From Corynebacterium urealyticum (GTDB lineage Bacteria; Actinomycetota; Actinomycetes; Mycobacteriales; Mycobacteriaceae), in contig DYZK01000007.1 in the NCBI GenBank assembly GCA_020741275.1, forward strand, positions 1-64,000: DNA of 64,000 nt, in the 5' to 3' direction. Both the position numbers and the translations under genes were made by a program. The notes under the pieces were generated by a model, which was not told the DNA's origin, did no database searches, and was given only the letters and a program-made list of their open reading frames with translations. Positions 57,241 to 64,000 of this stretch are shown here, piece after piece. Each line of letters opens with the position of its first letter. Positions within the stretch are counted from its first letter, which is position 1.

Positions 57241-58653
57241 CTAGTTCACCTCAGCGGCCGTGCGGGCCAGGAAGAGCAGCTGTGCCGCACCGACGGAGTG
57301 GATCTCGGTCGGGTCCACGGACTCGTCGGCGGAGTGGATGCGGGCCTGCGGCTCAGCCAGGCCGTAGAGGGCCAGCTCCGCACCCGGGTGGGTAGCAAGC
57401 AGCTTATTGGTCAGCGGGATAGAACCGCCGGAGGCGACCTCCGCGATCTCCATGTGCTCCTTGCCAGCAGCCGCGGCGTAGGAGTCCCCCAGTGCGCCAG
57501 CCAGGCGCTGCAGAGCCGGGCCGGTCAGGTCGGCGCTGAAGGGCTCGGCCAGGGACTCGCGCTCGATGCTCATCTTGGCGTTCGGGGCGTGCTTCTCCAG
57601 GTGGGCGACCAGCAGGTCCTGGCACTCCTTCGGCTCCATTCCCGGCGGCACGCGCAGGCTCACCACGGCCGCGGACTCAGCCGGCACGGCGTTCACTGCA
57701 TCCTTGACCGGCAGGGCGTCGATGGCGGTGACGGTAATTGCCGGGCGTGCGACGGTGAGGTCGTTGGGCTTCAAGCCCTGATCGGCGCCGTAGACGTCCA
57801 CGCCGTCCAGCACGCCGGCGTCGCGGCGGAAGGTGGGCTCGTCCGGGCCCACGCCCTCCCAGGTGGTGCTCGGTGCCAGGCCTTCGACGGCGACCAGGCC
57901 CTTCTCATTGTGCAGGGTGCTGAGCAGCTTGATCAGCTCAACGGTCGCGTCCGGGGCGGCACCGCCGAACTGGCCGGAGTGCAGCGGCTGCTCCAGGGTC
58001 TGCAGGCGGACGGTGACCGCCGCGGAGCCGCGCAGGGCGGTGCATAGGCTCGGCACTCCCACGGAGTCGTTGCCAGAGTCTGCGATGAGGAACACGTCCG
58101 CGGCCAAGAGCTCCGGACGCTCGGCCAGCAGGTTCTCCAGGCCGTAGCCGCCGCGCTCCTCGGAGCCCTCCACGACGACCCGGATGCCGACCTTGTTCAG
58201 AACCGGGTACTGCTCAGCGAGCTCGTTGAGGGCGCGCAGGGTGCCCAGGTGCATGCTCACCGAGCCCTTGCAGTCCGCGGTGCCGCGGCCGTACCAGCGG
58301 CCGTCGCGCTCGGTCAGCGTCCACGGGTCGGAGGTCCAGGCATCGACGTTGCCGGCTGGCTGGACGTCGAAGTGGCTGTACAGCAGGACGGTGGGGTAGC
58401 CGTCCTCCGGCTCCCGGAGACCGATGACGGACTTCGATCCGTCGGAGGTGGGGTAGGCCTCGACGGGAACCCCGACCTCGCGGAACTGGCGGACCACCCA
58501 GTCCGCGGCGCCGTCGTTGTGCTCGTCGAGCTCAGGGACGGAGTGGATGGACTGGAAAGCGATGAGTTCGGTCAGCGCGTCCTTAATAAAAGGCAGTTGT
58601 GCCTCGAGGGCCGCGCGGGCCTCGTTCGGGGTAGGAATTGCGTTATTTGTCAT
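57241..58653 (-). CDS. M20 family metallopeptidase (dipeptidase)
   Basis: VLLYSHFDVQPAGNVDAWTSDPWTLTERDGRWYGRGTADCKGSVSMHL, VEGSEERGGYGLENLL. Confidence 0.9.
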   Translation of the reverse strand: MTNNAIPTPNEARAALEAQLPFIKDALTELIAFQSIHSVPELDEHNDGAADWVVRQFREVGVPVEAYPTSDGSKSVIGLREPEDGYPTVLLYSHFDVQPAGNVDAWTSDPWTLTERDGRWYGRGTADCKGSVSMHLGTLRALNELAEQYPVLNKVGIRVVVEGSEERGGYGLENLLAERPELLAADVFLIADSGNDSVGVPSLCTALRGSAAVTVRLQTLEQPLHSGQFGGAAPDATVELIKLLSTLHNEKGLVAVEGLAPSTTWEGVGPDEPTFRRDAGVLDGVDVYGADQGLKPNDLTVARPAITVTAIDALPVKDAVNAVPAESAAVVSLRVPPGMEPKECQDLLVAHLEKHAPNAKMSIERESLAEPFSADLTGPALQRLAGALGDSYAAAAGKEHMEIAEVASGGSIPLTNKLLATHPGAELALYGLAEPQARIHSADESVDPTEIHSVGAAQLLFLARTAAEVN

Positions 58654-58690
58654 GGGATCCAGGGTAACGCTTTTTCCGAAAGTTGCGGAC

Positions 58691-58717
58691 CTTGCACTCA
58701 AGGGGTGCGAGTGCTAA
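58691..58717. promoter_or_regulatory. CIRCE element 1 (HrcA operator)
   Basis: cttGCACTC-N9-GAGTGCtaa. Confidence 0.85.
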
Positions 58718-58725
58718 AAACGGTG

Positions 58726-58752
58726 TTAGCACTTGCACTGGTTGAGTGCCAG
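58726..58752. promoter_or_regulatory. CIRCE element 2 (HrcA operator)
   Basis: TTAGCACTt-N9-GAGTGCcag. Confidence 0.85.
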
Positions 58753-58867
58753 ATAAAAGAACGATCGAGTTCAGTGAGGACGGGTGCAGCGGCACTTACC
58801 CGTCCGTGCCGTCGCGGGCGCTGGATTCGACCCGCATGTGTCGCACCAACTCTAACGGAGGATCTGA

Positions 58868-60517
<1,650 letters not shown>

Positions 60518-60818
60518 TCCCCGTTGCTGAGCCCTAGGCTCGCGTTCTGGGCTCCTTGCATCCCGGTGGGGTGTGAGGGGCCTTTCTGTGTTTTGAGGGG
60601 CGGGGAGTCGGCCCGTGGATGCTTCGCTGGGAAGCAATGGCTTGGCAGGCGCCTGCGCTCAGGGAAATCACAGGAAAGTTGAAAACTTAACCTAAATTTT
60701 TATTGGAATTAGTTTTCATCTGCATGGCCTGGGTCTTACCTGGGGAGGATTTCCTTAGGTTAATTGCAGGTTAACCAGCGGTTATGTCCGATTAGGGCAA
60801 ACTATGAACGCCTATGAA

Positions 60819-60888
60819 TGTGATCCTTTTCACACGTTGGCAGGAACTCGTTACCTGCTCTTGACATAAGTATTTGCTGTGCCATAAT
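60819..60888 (+). promoter_or_regulatory. putative porin-locus promoter with GlxR/CRP site
   Basis: TGTGA-tccttt-TCACA at 60819-60834; TTGACA 60861-60866; CATAAT 60883-60888 (16-bp spacer). Confidence 0.6.
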
Positions 60889-60970
60889 CGGTGACCGTGA
60901 CGCGCTCAGCGTTAATCCACTGTAGGTCCCGTGAAAGTGGCGGGGCTGTCATACTTTTCGAGGAGTTCAT

Positions 60971-61135
60971 ATGAACATCGACATGATCACCACCTTCCTG
61001 GACGACTTCGTTACCTTCTGGAAGAACATCGGCAAGTTCCTGCAGCCGATCTTCGATCTGGTTAAGCCCGAGGAGGGCGACGAGCAGACTGTTTCCTCCC
61101 TCTCCTTCCTCTCCTCCTCCGAGCGCGCGGAGTAG
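60971..61135 (+). CDS. candidate PorH-like small porin subunit, 54 aa
   Basis: MNIDMITTFLDDFVTFWKNIGKFLQPIFDLVKPEEGDEQTVSSLSFLSSSERAE; GAGGAG RBS; amphipathic; groEL–ppk2 synteny; missing from ORF track because of length. Confidence 0.75.
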   Translation: MNIDMITTFLDDFVTFWKNIGKFLQPIFDLVKPEEGDEQTVSSLSFLSSSERAE

Positions 61136-61146
61136 TAAGCCCTATT

Positions 61147-61211
61147 GAGAGCTAACTAAGCTCTCGTATCGCTCTAGATTCGAGCGATACCTAATGCCCC
61201 GCGACGCGGGC
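61147..61211 (+). other. three tandem stem-loops in the intergenic region between the two small porin-like ORFs
   Basis: GAGAGCT-aacta-AGCTCTC; GTATCGCTC-tagattc-GAGCGATAC; CCCGC-gac-GCGGG. Confidence 0.7.
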
Positions 61212-61276
61212 TTCTCTAAAACACAGTTTCCCACTCTCCTGCGGGCGAGCGGGCCTACACTCTAGGAGTTTTCACA

Positions 61277-61390
61277 ATGGAAAACGCAGCCGAATTTTTT
61301 GAGACCATGTCCAAGGTCGCTGACTGGGTCGATGCTCTGTCCAACCTGCTCGGCCTGCTGCCGAACTTCCTCCAGGCACTGGGCTTCTAA
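61277..61390 (+). CDS. porA: candidate PorA-like small porin subunit, 37 aa
   Basis: MENAAEFFETMSKVADWVDALSNLLGLLPNFLQALGF; AGGAG RBS; MEN start and size resemble corynebacterial PorA; upstream of ppk2. Confidence 0.7.
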   Translation: MENAAEFFETMSKVADWVDALSNLLGLLPNFLQALGF

Positions 61391-61413
61391 TTTAAGCCTC
61401 GCCGAGAGCGATA

Positions 61414-61448
61414 AAACCCCGCCACCGCAACGGTGGCGGGGTTTAACT
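61414..61448. terminator. strong terminator after porA-like ORF
   Basis: AAACCCCGCCACCG-caa-CGGTGGCGGGGTTT. Confidence 0.92.
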
Positions 61449-61623
61449 TTTGCCAAAATATACCCGCTCAGTCCACCGCGCCCCGGACGGCCCGTGCCAA
61501 CCAGCGCGAGCTGCGATTCTTAATGCACTTTAAGGGGAGGCGTGACCCACCCCCGCACCTGTTAAGCAGTAGAATAGAAGGCGTAGAAGTCTCACTCACT
61601 AGGCCGAAAAACAGGTGCAAAGC

Positions 61624-62523
61624 ATGAGCAACACCAACGAAGAAGACATGCACTTCGTCGACCTCGCATCCACCGAGGGGTACATGGTGGATGACTCCGA
61701 TGAAGACGACCCGGTACTGATCACCCCAGACGGCGAGCGCGTCGACACCTGGCGCGAGGACTACCCCTACGAAGAGCGCATGAGCCGCGATGAGTACGAG
61801 CACATCAAGCGCGCCCTCCAGATCGAGCTGCTGAAGTGGCAGAACTGGACCAAGGACACCGGCCAGAAGCACATCATCCTCTTCGAGGGTCGCGACGCCG
61901 CCGGTAAGGGTGGCTCCATCAAGCGCTTCAACGAGCATCTCAACCCCCGTGGTGCCCGCACCGTCGCCCTGGAGAAGCCAACCGAGCGCGAGTCCACCAG
62001 CTGGTACTTCCAGCGCTACATCCAGCACTTCCCGGCCGGCGGCGAGATCGTGTTCTTCGACCGCTCCTGGTACAACCGCTCCGGCGTCGAACGTGTCATG
62101 GGATTCTGCACCCACGCGCAGCACGCCGAGTTCATGCGCGAAGTCCCGATGCTCGAGAACATGATCATGGGCTCCGGCATCTCCCTGACCAAGCTGTGGT
62201 TCTCCGTGACCCAGAAGGAGCAGCGCACCCGCTTCGCGATCCGCCAGGTGGACCCCGTCCGCCAGTGGAAGCTCTCCCCAATGGACCTGGCCTCCCTGGA
62301 TCGCTGGGATGATTACACCCGCGCTAAGGAGGAGACCTTCCGCTACACGGATACCAACGAGTCCCCGTGGATCACCATTAAGTCCAATGACAAGAAGCGT
62401 GCCCGCATCAACGCGATGCGCTACGTGCTCAGCAAGTTCGAGTACACCGACAAGGACCACGAGGTCGTGGGCCAGCCGGATCCGCTGCTGGTCAAGCGCG
62501 GTCGCGACCAGATCGGCGACTAA
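61624..62523 (+). CDS. ppk2: polyphosphate kinase 2
   Basis: FEGRDAAGKGGSIKRFNEHLNPRGARTVALEKPTERE, FFDRSWYNRSGVERVMGFC. Confidence 0.95.
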   Translation: MSNTNEEDMHFVDLASTEGYMVDDSDEDDPVLITPDGERVDTWREDYPYEERMSRDEYEHIKRALQIELLKWQNWTKDTGQKHIILFEGRDAAGKGGSIKRFNEHLNPRGARTVALEKPTERESTSWYFQRYIQHFPAGGEIVFFDRSWYNRSGVERVMGFCTHAQHAEFMREVPMLENMIMGSGISLTKLWFSVTQKEQRTRFAIRQVDPVRQWKLSPMDLASLDRWDDYTRAKEETFRYTDTNESPWITIKSNDKKRARINAMRYVLSKFEYTDKDHEVVGQPDPLLVKRGRDQIGD

Positions 62524-62595
62524 GGCTCACCGTTCGCCCCGCGGAGCGCGCGGGGCAGCGGGATCCTGCAGCGCGCTAGTCCCGTGCTCATAGCG

Positions 62596-62634
62596 AAGGG
62601 AGGACCACCCAGCCGGGGTGGCCCTCCCTTTTCA
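62596..62634. terminator. terminator after ppk2
   Basis: AAGGGAGG-a-CCACCC-agcc-GGGGTGG-c-CCTCCCTTTT. Confidence 0.8.
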
Positions 62635-62640
62635 CGTTTC

Positions 62641-63660
62641 CTACGGCGCCAGCTCAGCGACGATCGCCGCGGCAGGCCCCGGTCGCGTGAGCCTATAGTT
62701 CTCCCCGGCCCACAGGTTCAGATACTCCCGATCGCCGGCTTTATCCGCCTCACCGCGCAGAGCAGAGGTCAGGTAGTGGAGCTCCGGGTACAAGCTCGGG
62801 GCGAGCGGCTGGAAGCGGTCGGTAAAACTATTGCGGATCGCACGCGCTGGCTTGCCCGTGAAGGCCGTGGTGATCACAGTCGGCCGCCCCTTGAGCGTCT
62901 GCAGTGCTTGCTGGTGCGTCTTCTTCGTCCCCGCCTCCGCGGCCAGGAGGAAACGGGTACCTACCTGGGTGGCGGCGGCGCCGTTCTCCAGGGCCTCCGC
63001 CACGTCCTGCCTGCTCGCGATGCCACCGGCGGCGATCACCGGCTTATCGGTGGCCTCCTTCGCGTGTGTCAGCAGCTGGGCGAGCGAGTATGCGCAGCCC
63101 TCCTCCGGGGTGGAGAGTACCGTGCCCCGGTGGCCACCGGCCTCCTTGCCCTGCAGCACGATGGCGTCACAATCCGTGGCCGCGAGATGGTCGATCTCCT
63201 CCGGGGTCGTGGCATTAAGCACCACCAGCTTCTGCTTGGCGTGCAGGGCGTCCACGACCTCCTGGGTCGGGTAGCCGAAGGTAAAAGACACGACCTTGGC
63301 AGCAGAGGAGAGTGCGATCTGCACCTTCTCCTCATAGTGATCATCGGTGTTGCGAGGGGCGTCCGGAAAAGAAGCTGGCACAGCCGAGTAGGTGCCCAAT
63401 TGTTCCCGATAACGCTGCCAACTATGCAGCTCCGGGGCGGAGAGGCCCGAGTGGGAGGGTGGGGAGAAGATATTGACCCCGAAGGGTTGGGTAGTGAGTT
63501 TCTCTATGGCTGCAAGGTGTTCGCGGAAAGCATCGGGGGAGAGGTAGCCCGCGGCCGTCATGCCGAGCCCACCGGCATTGGATACGGCGGCAACGAGCTC
63601 CGGGGTGGACGGGCCACCAGCCATTGGGGCAAGGACGATCGGACGTTGCAGGGAGAGCAT
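62641..63660 (-). CDS. nitronate monooxygenase (2-nitropropane dioxygenase family)
   Basis: PIVLAPMAGGPSTPELVAAVSNAGGLGM, VLQGKEAGGHRG, VIAAGGIASRQDVAEALENGAAATQVGTRF. Confidence 0.9.
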   Translation of the reverse strand: MLSLQRPIVLAPMAGGPSTPELVAAVSNAGGLGMTAAGYLSPDAFREHLAAIEKLTTQPFGVNIFSPPSHSGLSAPELHSWQRYREQLGTYSAVPASFPDAPRNTDDHYEEKVQIALSSAAKVVSFTFGYPTQEVVDALHAKQKLVVLNATTPEEIDHLAATDCDAIVLQGKEAGGHRGTVLSTPEEGCAYSLAQLLTHAKEATDKPVIAAGGIASRQDVAEALENGAAATQVGTRFLLAAEAGTKKTHQQALQTLKGRPTVITTAFTGKPARAIRNSFTDRFQPLAPSLYPELHYLTSALRGEADKAGDREYLNLWAGENYRLTRPGPAAAIVAELAP

Positions 63661-63716
63661 GGTGGGCTCCTAAGGGTGTGGGGAATGGTTGTAGTTAGGG
63701 TTGGGCCTAATTATGG

Positions 63717-63774
63717 CTTTTGCAGAGTTTGTGGTCGGTTTTCGGGTGTTTAGCGACCTTAAACTCTGCAAAAC
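63717..63774. repeat. 58-bp dispersed palindromic element, copy 3
   Basis: cTTTTGCAGAGTTTgtGGTCGgttttcgggtgtttagCGACCttAAACTCTGCAAAAC. Confidence 0.8.
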
Positions 63775-63841
63775 CGTGCGGGGGCCGGGCGTGCCACCCG
63801 TGCGGGGCCTGGGGGGTGCTGCCCGTGCGAAGGCTGGGGCC

Positions 63842-64000
63842 TTAGAGTGTCGGGCGGGGGAGGTGATCCGAGCTCGGGGTGTGTTGTTGCTTCGCGGCTT
63901 CTTCGCGGTTGCCTCGCACGAACTTTTCGATCAGCAGGATGGTGATCGGGAACTCCGCGACCATGAACAGGGCGATCAGGATGATCAGCTGGGTGCTGCC
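63842..64000 (-). CDS. C-terminus of a membrane protein, truncated by window edge
   Basis: GSTQLIILIALFMVAEFPITILLIEKFVRGNREEAAKQQHTPSSDHLPRPTL-stop. Confidence 0.5.
   Translation of the reverse strand, partial: GSTQLIILIALFMVAEFPITILLIEKFVRGNREEAAKQQHTPSSDHLPRPTL

Noticed and set aside
60804-60869. 21-aa ORF MNAYECDPFHTLAGTRYLLLT
   Set aside because: Overlaps the GlxR-like site and the -35 element of the putative porin promoter, so unlikely to be transcribed with the porin genes.

Overview
High-GC actinobacterial chromosome segment, very probably Corynebacterium. The groEL–small porin–ppk2 synteny, the glnX-glnH-pknG operon, McbR-type TAGAC-N6-GTCTA boxes and a GlxR/CRP-type site all point that way. 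Most of the window is core metabolism: metE (partial), an ECF transporter, purT, fprA-cysI-cysX, gabD, dsdA, a TetR-linked acyl-CoA catabolic cluster, glycerate kinase/gntP, cysHDNYZ, pta-ackA, moa/mod genes, pknG operon, cls, xthA, def, groEL, ppk2 and a nitronate monooxygenase. I saw no tRNA, rRNA, CRISPR array, prophage or transposase. Most interesting signals: (1) a stand-alone protein resembling the linker plus allosteric domain of 2-isopropylmalate synthase (LeuA), preceded by an unlisted Ile/Leu-rich leader peptide whose codons lie inside a nested hairpin; (2) two unlisted tiny ORFs (54 and 37 aa) in the porH/porA position between groEL and ppk2, separated by three tandem hairpins; (3) a Tat phosphoesterase gene bracketed by an exact 44-bp direct repeat, one copy being a fossil of the moaE 3' end, with a 58-bp palindromic element at each boundary and a third copy at 63.7 kb; (4) a fused ECF ATPase whose two halves have complementary motif losses, leaving one composite ATP site; (5) a composite GlxR-like/TetR-like operator repeated at two promoters of a catabolic cluster; (6) five McbR-type boxes linking metE and a cys cluster split by about 14 kb. 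All calls are from reading the sequence by eye; no searches were run.
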